A stretch of 64,000 nucleotides of DNA, from positions 30,073,745 through 30,137,744 of the forward strand of contig CM055898.1 of assembly GCA_029582155.1 (NCBI GenBank). The letters are read 5' to 3'. Below, in pieces: positions 1 to 13,300 of this stretch (its first letter is position 1; every line of letters begins with the position of its first letter). The DNA is from Panopea generosa (lineage: Eukaryota > Mollusca > Bivalvia > Adapedonta > Hiatellidae). Below the pieces are notes generated by a model, which saw only the letters and a list, made by a program, of their open reading frames with translations, did not search any database and was not told the origin of the DNA. Made by a program: the position numbers and the translations under genes.

Positions 1-145
1 GTGATATATGTACCAGCAGCTACCTGACGACATGTATTTAAGTGATAAATGTACCAGCATCTACCTGACGACGTGTATTTAAGTGATAAATATGTACTAG
101 CAGATACCTGAAGAGGTGTATTTAAGTGATAAATGGTTTCTAACT
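1..145. repeat. 41-bp minisatellite, truncated by window edge
   Basis: Three to four units of a ~41-bp repeat (core 'cagctacctgacgaggtgta' followed by 'tttaagtgata'). The same array occurs at 46990-47733, where about 18 units are present. It is the left edge of the duplicated block 1-3775. No coding potential. Confidence 0.9.
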
Positions 146-1287
146 TATACAATTACCTGCTTTTTACTTGTAGCATCGGTAAATTATCGGTAAACCATGG
201 GCTAAAATATTGAAACTGGTGTTCAGATCTCATGCTTCAGAAAAAGGTTTTTTGGCTTTAATTAATACAGGTATAGTTCCACAAATAGAGAAATTGACCA
301 TTTTTTTGTGGTAAATAAAACATTTTCACAGCATCGGCAGAATCTTATTTTAAACGAGACAAATTAATGCAAATTTAGTTTTTACATCAACAAATGTTTG
401 GATGTAGAACATAATACATATTATATATATATTGCAATAACTTTTGATAAACTTTCAGCTTTTCTTTATACTTTTATTTGACACATATTCAATCAAGTCT
501 TAATATAAGTTTTCATTTAAAACTGTTTTACGCCATCACTATGCATTGAAATTTCAATTGAAATTAGCGTTTTCATTTTTTTTTTCAAAAGTATTCAACC
601 GATTTTGACCGAATGTTTTATTTATATACAGTTCATGTTTTTTACTTCTTAACTTTTGTTGAGGAAATAAAATAAAACTTTAGCTGAAAAAAAAGAGTCC
701 TGGACAATACAGTGAATTGTAATCAGCTTGATGTGCGTCTTTTAATGTGGACATGTTCTCTAGTAAACTATTAAACAACCGTATTAAACTGCTTCGCAAA
801 GCATACTACATCAAGAGTCCATAATATTTCACAAACACTGCTTCGACGTTTAACGAAATGTTTTGATGACAAAACGGTGACATGAGATTAACATAAATTA
901 GCTCGCTAATCCCGAAGTAAAATACATTTCTGTACATGTCAGAGAAATGATCTGCCGGCTGTCACATAAGTGTCGCCATTGAGCAAATATCGATATGCCC
1001 CAATATGACATAGACCCTTCCTGCCAGTTTCAAAGAGACCTAATATGCAAAATATGTTGTTTGAAATATTTGAATTATATATTCTCTGTTTTCAGTTTTC
1101 AAATATTGATTGTTTTGATGTTCAACGAAACTGTGATAGACACTAACATCTCTATTCTGGTTGGAAAATTTTGTAGGAACTACCTTCATTAATTTAAAAA
1201 TGCTGTATATTTTTTTATTTTGTCTTAAAATAAATGTTTCACTAAAAGGAAAATATTTTACTTTTCTGTGTTTCTCTGTAATCCTAT

Positions 1288-1401
1288 AAATAAATAAATA
1301 AAATAAATAAAAAAGTAAATAAATAAATAAATAAATAAATAAAAAAATTAAAAAAGAATGAATGAATGAATGAATGAATGAATGAATGAATGAATGAATA
1401 A
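1288..1401. repeat. Microsatellite (aaat)n followed by (gaat)n
   Basis: About 70 bases of imperfect aaat repeats pass into about ten gaat units. The partner array at 48888-48998 has about eight gaat units, the kind of length difference expected between alleles. Long ORFs on the minus strand here (repeating Phe-Ile-His-Ser) are artefacts of the microsatellite. Confidence 0.9.
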
Positions 1402-1672
1402 ATAAATACATAAATGGTTGGTTACAAACACCTCCGAATTAATTATCAAATGTGTCCTCATTGGTTCGATGCTTTGCAATCTTGTAACTACAGTACAAAT
1501 GAGATTTCAGTGACTCGCCAAAACATTACGTACAGTTTCAATATTGTTTGTTATTATAAGTTGGACAATAGTGTTCGTCAATATTGTTTAGCGGAACAAC
1601 TGCTTTGGGTAAATTCTTTGTCTCAACTGCTGTTTTAAACTGATTTATTTTTACATTGAATTTACAACTTAG

Positions 1673-1828
1673 ACAAATCTCACTGGAAGTGTTCCGGGGT
1701 AGAACCAGTAGTAAGCATATGTGGATAAAGTGTCTTGCTCAGTACACATCACATAGCCGTGGCGGAACCCATAACTTCCTGATCCTGGGTCGGATACTCT
1801 ACTACTGGACCACGTGCCCTATACAAAC
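1673..1828 (-). mobile_element. tRNA-derived SINE (family B), minus strand
   Basis: Read on the minus strand this starts with a tRNA-like head ('gtggtccagtagtagagtat'), then 'tgagcaagacactttatcc' and 'tggttctacccc'. The same arrangement recurs at 53898-54095, 61838-62040 and, by duplication, 49264-49420. The head is too degenerate to be a working tRNA. No target-site duplication was identified. Confidence 0.7.
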
Positions 1829-2239
1829 TGCTAAATGATATTTATATATTTGTATATTATGTGCATTTCCATTCATGAATTAATAGTCAATAATGTGTTA
1901 TATTTAGGTTACTGGTAAACAAACGCAGTTGGTGGCTTCCTTAATAGGATACAGCGTGCTTTTTTTATAATTTTAGTTCAGTTTATATTAAATTCCTAGA
2001 TGATTGATATATATACATCAGCTTTACGTCTATTGTGGTTTTCTCACCAGGGGTCCTCGTCTTAGAATAAGCATTGAACTAACAGACAGGCTGTCTAGAG
2101 CTCTTTAACAGATATTTGTTTATTTTTGTAAAACTAAATCTTTATCGTTTTTAATCACCTTTCTCTGCTTTGCTTGTCAGAACAAACGCGTATGTTTGAG
2201 ATTAACGATAATTTGTGTGTTAATGAATCAAGTCAACAC

Positions 2240-2266
2240 AACAGAGCAGAGCAGAGCAGAGCAGAA
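2240..2266. repeat. (cagag)n short microsatellite
   Basis: About five units of a pentanucleotide, conserved at 49832-49858 in the right duplication copy. Confidence 0.8.
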
Positions 2267-3532
2267 GATTCGTTTAGTTTAGCTTGAGCACTACAAAGTC
2301 ATAGTGTCGCCAATGAAAACAGGAAACATTTCCTTGGGATAGTCGCATAATGGCAATTATAAATAATCATTCTTTTTCTTCTTTAAAAAATGCATTTTTC
2401 TTCTTTTCATACTCACTGTTTTGTTTATTTGAATGGCGTTATTGATGTATTTTTGAACAATTTGACAGCGTTGTCATCTTTGAATTGTGAATTTAGAAAA
2501 ACAATTGTTGCTTAGAAATTGGGATATGAATACATGATTTAGGAAGTCTTCTTTCACTTTGTCAACAGTGTGCACACTGAACAGAAAAAAATCTCTTGGA
2601 TGACACATGACCCATTATTTTCTCATCATACTTTAGTAGTGCATACTAGGTTGACAAACAGTAGAATGTTAGTTTAACTCCTTTCATTTGTGTCTCACTA
2701 TCAACGACACCCTTCAAACTTTTTTTGTTTACTATGAAATAAAGAACAAAAATCAATGGTGGGCTACACCTACAAAGCTATTCACCATGAACAACATATT
2801 TCAAATACACAAGGCGCACGTAAAAGTACATAAAAATAGTAAACACATTAATATTTTAAGCAGTTTAGTTTAACTCTGCAGCAAAACAGTACACAGTATA
2901 GTAATATTTGCATAAAACGCATAGCAACTACGGTTTTCAGACGTAAAATAAAAAATATAATCTAATTAAGTTTGCATTGAATGCAACGTTTATTAACAAC
3001 TACTTTTCGCGTCACGGACATTGGAACGAGTTCATTTATCAGAATAAACACTTTCAATCCTAAACTAAAACCTCTGCTGCGAACTGATGCCATGCATTAT
3101 ATCCATAAAGCCAAAGTATATTTCGGGTCATTTCGAGACAAATCATAACCGATGAAAATCAAACTGTAACTATTGTTTTGTCCATACGTATGGCACTACT
3201 ATTGCAGCTGTTTTGTCCTCATTAGAGTATTTTGAATAAAAAAAACAAAAACAAAAACGAATGCATTTTTAAATTAACCATACAGTACGATATCGATATT
3301 ATGTCATTTCGATAAATATTTGGACCAAACGATATTAGAGTTACAAACACATTACACATATCATACATTGTTTATGTTAATGCCTTCAGCATGTATGTCA
3401 TCAAAGACATTTAATATACCGTTATAATATGTTATATCGAGCAGTGAACGCAATTTGAAGTATTATTCAAGCAGCATTCGTTTGTCATTTGGGAATGGGG
3501 TCAGGCCAGGTGAGAAACTACCCAAACGTCAT

Positions 3533-3775
3533 ATGTGAGGTCTTTATTGTTGAACACATGCTTGCATCTGTCAGGTCATATACTGAGTAAATGTTTATGT
3601 CTGAGAAGTCATATATATAGCAAATGTTTACGTCTACGAGATCGTATATTGAATAAATTTTTGCGTCTGCGAGGTCATTCATTGGCCAAATGCTTATATC
3701 TACGAGATCATACATTGAAAAATTGCTTATGTCTACGAGGTTATATATTGAACAAATGCTTATGTATACGAGAAA
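3533..3775. repeat. 33-bp minisatellite, left copy, cut by gap
   Basis: Seven or so units related to 'gaacaaatgcttatgtctac' plus 'gaggtcatatatt'. The array is interrupted by the N run at 3776; its full version is at 51100-52920. Because 33 is a multiple of three, short ORFs run through the units on both strands; they have no other sign of coding. Confidence 0.9.
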
Positions 3776-4275
3776 NNNNNNNNNNNNNNNNNNNNNNNNN
3801 NNNNNNNNNNNNNNNNNNNNNNNNNNNNNNNNNNNNNNNNNNNNNNNNNNNNNNNNNNNNNNNNNNNNNNNNNNNNNNNNNNNNNNNNNNNNNNNNNNNN
3901 NNNNNNNNNNNNNNNNNNNNNNNNNNNNNNNNNNNNNNNNNNNNNNNNNNNNNNNNNNNNNNNNNNNNNNNNNNNNNNNNNNNNNNNNNNNNNNNNNNNN
4001 NNNNNNNNNNNNNNNNNNNNNNNNNNNNNNNNNNNNNNNNNNNNNNNNNNNNNNNNNNNNNNNNNNNNNNNNNNNNNNNNNNNNNNNNNNNNNNNNNNNN
4101 NNNNNNNNNNNNNNNNNNNNNNNNNNNNNNNNNNNNNNNNNNNNNNNNNNNNNNNNNNNNNNNNNNNNNNNNNNNNNNNNNNNNNNNNNNNNNNNNNNNN
4201 NNNNNNNNNNNNNNNNNNNNNNNNNNNNNNNNNNNNNNNNNNNNNNNNNNNNNNNNNNNNNNNNNNNNNNNNNNN
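3776..4275. other. Assembly gap, 500 N
   Basis: Exactly 500 undetermined bases, a round number typical of a scaffolding gap of unknown real size. Left of it is the 33-bp array, right of it is unrelated DNA leading into the 470-bp satellite, so the join is not supported by shared sequence. Confidence 0.98.
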
Positions 4276-4351
4276 TATTATGGTGTGATGATGTGACTTT
4301 TGTTTTGGTGATATATTGTTTGTAGTATTATGTGGTGTTCTTAAGTTGAGT

Positions 4352-7300
4352 GATGGTGAAATGGTGGAAGATTTGATAAATATTTCATTTTTTTAAGACA
4401 TTAACAGGGTTAGATATCTGTTTGGCAAATCAAGGGGGGTAATAAAGTTGTTTAGCCAATTTTAATTGTTTGAAAAAACCCTGATATCTGTGCCCTTTAT
4501 GTCTGGTGGTGCTCTGTGTCACCCGTGCTTGCCAGGGGACCCCCTGAGGTCCTTGCTCTTGGTGTACAGAATTCCGTTTGCACCGGGACCATCCAACGGA
4601 ATAGTACTGCAGGACATAAAGGGACTGTGCATCATATTTTTTTTCCAACCTTTTTTTTTTTTTGAGTATGGCCTTACAGTGGCAACATACTTTGTGGCAT
4701 ACATAATTATTAACTGAGTTTTGTGATTTTGTTTTGATTTCAGCGTGGTCCATTATACAATTTATCATTAAACTTGTTTGCATGATGTAATACAAGTAGT
4801 TGCATAAGTCTTAGAAAGGGTGATGGTGATAATGGTGGAAGATTTGATAAATATTTCATTTTTTTAAGACATTAACAGGGTTAGATATCTGTTTGGCAAA
4901 TCAAGGGGGGTAATAAAGTTGTTTAGCCAATTTTAATTGTTTGAAAAAACCCTGATATCTGTGCCCTTTATGTCTGGTGGTGCTCTGTGTCACCCGTGCT
5001 TGCCAGGGGACCCCCTGAGGTCCTTGCTCTTGGTGTACAGAATTCCGTTTGCACCGGGACCATCCAACGGAATAGTACTGCAGGACATAAAGGGACTGTG
5101 CATCATATTTTTTTTCCAACCTTTTTTTTTTTTGAGTATGGCCTTACAGTGGCAACATACTTTGTGGCATACATAATTATTAACTGAGTTTTGTGATTTT
5201 GTTTTGATTTCAGCGTGGTCCATTATACAATTTATCATTAAACTTGTTTGCATGATGTAATACAAGTAGTTGCATAAGTCTTAGAAAGGGTGATGGTGAT
5301 AATGGTGGAAGATTTGATAAATATTTCATTTTTTTAAGACATTAACAGGGTTAGATATCTGTTTGGCAAATCAAGGGGGGTAATAAAGTTGTTTAGCCAA
5401 TTTTAATTGTTTGAAAAAACCCTGATATCTGTGCCCTTTATGTCTGGTGGTGCTCTGTGTCACCCGTGCTTGCCAGGGGACCCCCTGAGGTCCTTGCTCT
5501 TGGTGTACAGAATTCCGTTTGCACCGGGACCATCCAACGGTATAGTACTGCAGGACATAAAGGGACTGTGCATCATATTTTTTTTCCAACCTTTTTTTTT
5601 TTTGAGTATGGCCTTACAGTGGCAACATACTTTGTGGCATACATAATTATTAACTGAGTTTTGTGATTTTGTTTTGATTTCAGCGTGGTCCATTATACAA
5701 TTTATCATTAAACTTGTTTGCATGATGTAATACAAGTAGTTGCATAAGTCTTAGAAAGGGTGATGGTGATAATGGTGGAAGATTTGATAAATATTTCATT
5801 TTTTTAAGACATTAACAGGGTTAGATATCTGTTTGGCAAATCAAGGGGGGTAATAAAGTTGTTTAGCCAATTTTAATTGTTTGAAAAAACCCTGATATCT
5901 GTGCCCTTTATGTCTGGTGGTGCTCTGTGTCACCCGTGCTTGCCAGGGGACCCCCTGAGGTCCTTGCTCTTGGTGTACAGAATTCCGTTTGCACCGGGAC
6001 CATCCAACGGAATAGTACTGCAGGACATAAAGGGACTGTGCATCATATTTTTTTTCCAACCTTTTTTTTTTTTGAGTATGGCCTTACAGTGGCAACATAC
6101 TTTGTGGCATACATAATTATTAACTGAGTTTTGTGATTTTGTTTTGATTTCAGCGTGGTCCATTATACAATTTATCATTAAACTTGTTTGCATGATGTAA
6201 TACAAGTAGTTGCATAAGTCTTAGAAAGGGTGATGGTGATAATGGTGGAAGATTTGATAAATATTTCATTTTTTTAAGACATTAACAGGGTTAGATATCT
6301 GTTTGGCAAATCAAGGGGGGTAATAAAGTTGTTTAGCCAATTTTAATTGTTTGAAAAAACCCTGATATCTGTGCCCTTTATGTCTGGTGGTGCTCTGTGT
6401 CACCCGTGCTTGCCAGGGGACCCCCTGAGGTCCTTGCTCTTGGTGTACAGAATTCCGTTTGCACCGGGACCATCCAACGGAATAGTACTGCAGGACATAA
6501 AGGGACTGTGCATCATATTTTTTTTCCAACCTTTTTTTTTTTTGAGTATGGCCTTACAGTGGCAACATACTTTGTGGCATACATAATTATTAACTGAGTT
6601 TTGTGATTTTGTTTTGATTTCAGCGTGGTCCATTATACAATTTATCATTAAACTTGTTTGCATGATGTAATACAAGTAGTTGCATAAGTCTTAGAAAGGG
6701 TGATGGTGATAATGGTGGAAGATTTGATAAATATTTCATTTTTTTAAGACATTAACAGGGTTAGATATCTGTTTGGCAAATCAAGGGGGGTAATAAAGTT
6801 GTTTAGCCAATTTTAATTGTTTGAAAAAACCCTGATATCTGTGCCCTTTATGTCTGGTGGTGCTCTGTGTCACCCGTGCTTGCCAGGGGACCCCCTGAGG
6901 TCCTTGCTCTTGGTGTACAGAATTCCGTTTGCACCGGGACCATCCAACGGAATAGTACTGCAGGACATAAAGGGACTGTGCATCATATTTTTTTTCCAAC
7001 CTTTTTTTTTTTTGAGTATGGCCTTACAGTGGCAACATACTTTGTGGCATACATAATTATTAACTGAGTTTTGTGATTTTGTTTTGATTTCAGCGTGGTC
7101 CATTATACAATTTATCATTAAACTTGTTTGCATGATGTAATACAAGTAGTTGCATAAGTCTTAGAAAGGGTGATGGTGATAATGGTGGAAGATTTGATAA
7201 ATATTTCATTTTTTTAAGACATTAACAGGGTTAGATATCTGTTTGGCAAATCAAGGGGGGTAATAAAGTTGTTTAGCCAATTTTAATTGTTTGAAAAAAC

Positions 7301-10300
7301 CCTGATATCTGTGCCCTTTATGTCTGGTGGTGCTCTGTGTCACCCGTGCTTGCCAGGGGACCCCCTGAGGTCCTTGCTCTTGGTGTACAGAATTCCGTTT
7401 GCACCGGGACCATCCAACGGTATAGTACTGCAGGACATAAAGGGACTGTGCATCATATTTTTTTTCCAACCTTTTTTTTTTTTGAGTATGGCCTTACAGT
7501 GGCAACATACTTTGTGGCATACATAATTATTAACTGAGTTTTGTGATTTTGTTTTGATTTCAGCGTGGTCCATTATACAATTTATCATTAAACTTGTTTG
7601 CATGATGTAATACAAGTAGTTGCATAAGTCTTAGAAAGGGTGATGGTGATAATGGTGGAAGATTTGATAAATATTTCATTTTTTTAAGACATTAACAGGG
7701 TTAGATATCTGTTTGGCAAATCAAGGGGGGTAATAAAGTTGTTTAGCCAATTTTAATTGTTTGAAAAAACCCTGATATCTGTGCCCTTTATGTCTGGTGG
7801 TGCTCTGTGTCACCCGTGCTTGCCAGGGGACCCCCTGAGGTCCTTGCTCTTGGTGTACAGAATTCCGTTTGCACCGGGACCATCCAACGGTATAGTACTG
7901 CAGGACATAAAGGGACTGTGCATCATATTTTTTTTCCAACCTTTTTTTTTTTTGAGTATGGCCTTACAGTGGCAACATACTTTGTGGCATACATAATTAT
8001 TAACTGAGTTTTGTGATTTTGTTTTGATTTCAGCGTGGTCCATTATACAATTTATCATTAAACTTGTTTGCATGATGTAATACAAGTAGTTGCATAAGTC
8101 TTAGAAAGGGTGATGGTGATAATGGTGGAAGATTTGATAAATATTTCATTTTTTTAAGACATTAACAGGGTTAGATATCTGTTTGGCAAATCAAGGGGGG
8201 TAATAAAGTTGTTTAGCCAATTTTAATTGTTTGAAAAAACCCTGATATCTGTGCCCTTTATGTCTGGTGGTGCTCTGTGTCACCCGTGCTTGCCAGGGGA
8301 CCCCCTGAGGTCCTTGCTCTTGGTGTACAGAATTCCGTTTGCACCGGGACCATCCAACGGAATAGTACTGCAGGACATAAAGGGACTGTGCATCATATTT
8401 TTTTTCCAACCTTTTTTTTTTTTGAGTATGGCCTTACAGTGGCAACATACTTTGTGGCATACATAATTATTAACTGAGTTTTGTGATTTTGTTTTGATTT
8501 CAGCGTGGTCCATTATACAATTTATCATTAAACTTGTTTGCATGATGTAATACAAGTAGTTGCATAAGTCTTAGAAAGGGTGATGGTGATAATGGTGGAA
8601 GATTTGATAAATATTTCATTTTTTTAAGACATTAACAGGGTTAGATATCTGTTTGGCAAATCAAGGGGGGTAATAAAGTTGTTTAGCCAATTTTAATTGT
8701 TTGAAAAAACCCTGATATCTGTGCCCTTTATGTCTGGTGGTGCTCTGTGTCACCCGTGCTTGCCAGGGGACCCCCTGAGGTCCTTGCTCTTGGTGTACAG
8801 AATTCCGTTTGCACCGGGACCATCCAACGGAATAGTACTGCAGGACATAAAGGGACTGTGCATCATATTTTTTTTCCAACCTTTTTTTTTTTTGAGTATG
8901 GCCTTACAGTGGCAACATACTTTGTGGCATACATAATTATTAACTGAGTTTTGTGATTTTGTTTTGATTTCAGCGTGGTCCATTATACAATTTATCATTA
9001 AACTTGTTTGCATGATGTAATACAAGTAGTTGCATAAGTCTTAGAAAGGGTGATGGTGATAATGGTGGAAGATTTGATAAATATTTCATTTTTTTAAGAC
9101 ATTAACAGGGTTAGATATCTGTTTGGCAAATCAAGGGGGGTAATAAAGTTGTTTAGCCAATTTTAATTGTTTGAAAAAACCCTGATATCTGTGCCCTTTA
9201 TGTCTGGTGGTGCTCTGTGTCACCCGTGCTTGCCAGGGGACCCCCTGAGGTCCTTGCTCTTGGTGTACAGAATTCCGTTTGCACCGGGACCATCCAACGG
9301 AATAGTACTGCAGGACATAAAGGGACTGTGCATCATATTTTTTTTCCAACCTTTTTTTTTTTTTGAGTATGGCCTTACAGTGGCAACATACTTTGTGGCA
9401 TACATAATTATTAACTGAGTTTTGTGATTTTGTTTTGATTTCAGCGTGGTCCATTATACAATTTATCATTAAACTTGTTTGCATGATGTAATACAAGTAG
9501 TTGCATAAGTCTTAGAAAGGGTGATGGTGATAATGGTGGAAGATTTGATAAATATTTCATTTTTTTAAGACATTAACAGGGTTAGATATCTGTTTGGCAA
9601 ATCAAGGGGGGTAATAAAGTTGTTTAGCCAATTTTAATTGTTTGAAAAAACCCTGATATCTGTGCCCTTTATGTCTGGTGGTGCTCTGTGTCACCCGTGC
9701 TTGCCAGGGGACCCCCTGAGATCCTTGCTCTTGGTGTACAGAATTCCGTTTGCACCGGGACCATCCAACGGTATAGTACTGCAGGACATAAAGGGACTGT
9801 GCATCATATTTTTTTTCCAACCTTTTTTTTTTTTGAGTATGGCCTTACAGTGGCAACATACTTTGTGGCATACATAATTATTAACTGAGTTTTGTGATTT
9901 TGTTTTGATTTCAGCGTGGTCCATTATACAATTTATCATTAAACTTGTTTGCATGATGTAATACAAGTAGTTGCATAAGTCTTAGAAAGGGTGATGGTGA
10001 TAATGGTGGAAGATTTGATAAATATTTCATTTTTTTAAGACATTAACAGGGTTAGATATCTGTTTGGCAAATCAAGGGGGGTAATAAAGTTGTTTAGCCA
10101 ATTTTAATTGTTTGAAAAAACCCTGATATCTGTGCCCTTTATGTCTGGTGGTGCTCTGTGTCACCCGTGCTTGCCAGGGGACCCCCTGAGGTCCTTGCTC
10201 TTGGTGTACAGAATTCCGTTTGCACCGGGACCATCCAACGGAATAGTACTGCAGGACATAAAGGGACTGTGCATCATATTTTTTTTCCAACCTTTTTTTT

Positions 10301-13300
10301 TTTTGAGTATGGCCTTACAGTGGCAACATACTTTGTGGCATACATAATTATTAACTGAGTTTTGTGATTTTGTTTTGATTTCAGCGTGGTCCATTATACA
10401 ATTTATCATTAAACTTGTTTGCATGATGTAATACAAGTAGTTGCATAAGTCTTAGAAAGGGTGATGGTGATAATGGTGGAAGATTTGATAAATATTTCAT
10501 TTTTTTAAGACATTAACAGGGTTAGATATCTGTTTGGCAAATCAAGGGGGGTAATAAAGTTGTTTAGCCAATTTTAATTGTTTGAAAAAACCCTGATATC
10601 TGTGCCCTTTATGTCTGGTGGTGCTCTGTGTCACCCGTGCTTGCCAGGGGACCCCCTGAGGTCCTTGCTCTTGGTGTACAGAATTCCGTTTGCACCGGGA
10701 CCATCCAACGGTATAGTACTGCAGGACATAAAGGGACTGTGCATCATATTTTTTTTCCAACCTTTTTTTTTTTTGAGTATGGCCTTACAGTGGCAACATA
10801 CTTTGTGGCATACATAATTATTAACTGAGTTTTGTGATTTTGTTTTGATTTCAGCGTGGTCCATTATACAATTTATCATTAAACTTGTTTGCATGATGTA
10901 ATACAAGTAGTTGCATAAGTCTTAGAAAGGGTGATGGTGATAATGGTGGAAGATTTGATAAATATTTCATTTTTTTAAGACATTAACAGGGTTAGATATC
11001 TGTTTGGCAAATCAAGGGGGGTAATAAAGTTGTTTAGCCAATTTTAATTGTTTGAAAAAACCCTGATATCTGTGCCCTTTATGTCTGGTGGTGCTCTGTG
11101 TCACCCGTGCTTGCCAGGGGACCCCCTGAGGTCCTTGCTCTTGGTGTACAGAATTCCGTTTGCACCGGGACCATCCAACGGAATAGTACTGCAGGACATA
11201 AAGGGACTGTGCGTCATATTTTTTTTCCAACCTTTTTTTTTTTTGAGTATGGCCTTACAGTGGCAACATACTTTGTGGCATACATAATTATTAACTGAGT
11301 TTTGTGATTTTGTTTTGATTTCAGCGTGGTCCATTATACAATTTATCATTAAACTTGTTTGCATGATGTAATACAAGTAGTTGCATAAGTCTTAGAAAGG
11401 GTGATGGTGATAATGGTGGAAGATTTGATAAATATTTCATTTTTTTAAGACATTAACAGGGTTAGATATCTGTTTGGCAAATCAAGGGGGGTAATAAAGT
11501 TGTTTAGCCAATTTTAATTGTTTGAAAAAACCCTGATATCTGTGCCCTTTATGTCTGGTGGTGCTCTGTGTCACCCGTGCTTGCCAGGGGACCCCCTGAG
11601 GTCCTTGCTCTTGGTGTACAGAATTCCGTTTGCACCGGGACCATCCAACGGTATAGTACTGCAGGACATAAAGGGACTGTGCATCATATTTTTTTTCCAA
11701 CCTTTTTTTTTTTTGAGTATGGCCTTACAGTGGCAACATACTTTGTGGCATACATAATTATTAACTGAGTTTTGTGATTTTGTTTTGATTTCAGCGTGGT
11801 CCATTATACAATTTATCATTAAACTTGTTTGTATGATGTAATACAAGTAGTTGCATAAGTCTTAGAAAGGGTGATGGTGATAATGGTGGAAGATTTGATA
11901 AATATTTCATTTTTTTAAGACATTAACAGGGTTAGATATCTGTTTGGCAAATCAAGGGGGGTAATAAAGTTGTTTAGCCAATTTTAATTGTTGAAAAAAC
12001 CCTGATATCTGTGCCCTTTATGTCTGGTGGTGCTCTGTGTCACCCGTGCTTGCCAGGGGACCCCCTGAGGTCCTTGCTCTTGGTGTACAGAATTCCGTTT
12101 GCACCGGGACCATCCAACGGAATAGTACTGCAGGACATAAAGGGACTGTGCGTCATATTTTTTTTCCAACCTTTTTTTTTTTGAGTATGGCCTTACAGTG
12201 GCAACATACTTTGTGGCATACATAATTATTAACTGAGTTTTGTGATTTTGTTTTGATTTCAGCGTGGTCCATTATACAATTTATCATTAAACTTGTTTGC
12301 ATGATGTAATACAAGTAGTTGCATAAGTCTTAGAAAGGGTGATGGTGATAATGGTGGAAGATTTGATAAATATTTCATTTTTTTAAGACATTAACAGGGT
12401 TAGATATCTGTTTGGCAAATCAAGGGGGGTAATAAAGTTGTTTAGCCAATTTTAATTGTTTGAAAAAACCCTGATATCTGTGCCCTTTATGTCTGGTGGT
12501 GCTCTGTGTCACCCGTGCTTGCCAGGGGACCCCCTGAGGTCCTTGCTCTTGGTGTACAGAATTCCGTTTGCACCGGGACCATCCAACGGAATAGTACTGC
12601 AGGACATAAAGGGACTGTGCGTCATATTTTTTTTCCAACCTTTTTTTTTTTTGAGTATGGCCTTACAGTGGCAACATACTTTGTGGCATACATAATTATT
12701 AACTGAGTTTTGTGATTTTGTTTTGATTTCAGCGTGGTCCATTATACAATTTATCATTAAACTTGTTTGCATGATGTAATACAAGTAGTTGCATAAGTCT
12801 TAGAAAGGGTGATGGTGATAATGGTGGAAGATTTGATAAATATTTCATTTTTTTAAGACATTAACAGGGTTAGATATCTGTTTGGCAAATCAAGGGGGGT
12901 AATAAAGTTGTTTAGCCAATTTTAATTGTTTGAAAAAACCCTGATATCTGTGCCCTTTATGTCTGGTGGTGCTCTGTGTCACCCGTGCTTGCCAGGGGAC
13001 CCCCTGAGGTCCTTGCTCTTGGTGTACAGAATTCCGTTTGCACCGGGACCATCCAACGGTATAGTACTGCAGGACATAAAGGGACTGTGCATCATATTTT
13101 TTTTCCAACCTTTTTTTTTTTTGAGTATGGCCTTACAGTGGCAACATACTTTGTGGCATACATAATTATTAACTGAGTTTTGTGATTTTGTTTTGATTTC
13201 AGCGTGGTCCATTATACAATTTATCATTAAACTTGTTTGTATGATGTAATACAAGTAGTTGCATAAGTCTTAGAAAGGGTGATGGTGATAATGGTGGAAG

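Larger units (their letters stand above)
1..3775. repeat. Duplicated block, left copy (partner 47602-51343)
   Basis: The whole stretch aligns without rearrangement to 47602-51343, at roughly 98-99 percent identity by eye. Differences are scattered substitutions, a shorter gaat microsatellite in the right copy, and a ~33-bp segment at about 2972-3004 that is missing near 50565. The copy breaks off at the N gap inside the 33-bp minisatellite. The pattern fits two alleles (an uncollapsed haplotype) or a very recent segmental duplication. Apart from the sub-features listed I see no genes: the two short ORFs (995-1192 and 2688-2873) are repeated unchanged or nearly so in the other copy but resemble no family I know. 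Confidence 0.93.

Noticed and set aside
995..1192. 65-aa ORF repeated at 48596-48793
   Set aside because: Kept only because the two blocks are nearly identical; no family resemblance, no start or splice context.
1040..1411. 123-aa minus-strand ORF with Phe-Ile-His-Ser repeats
   Set aside because: Translation of the gaat/aaat microsatellite.
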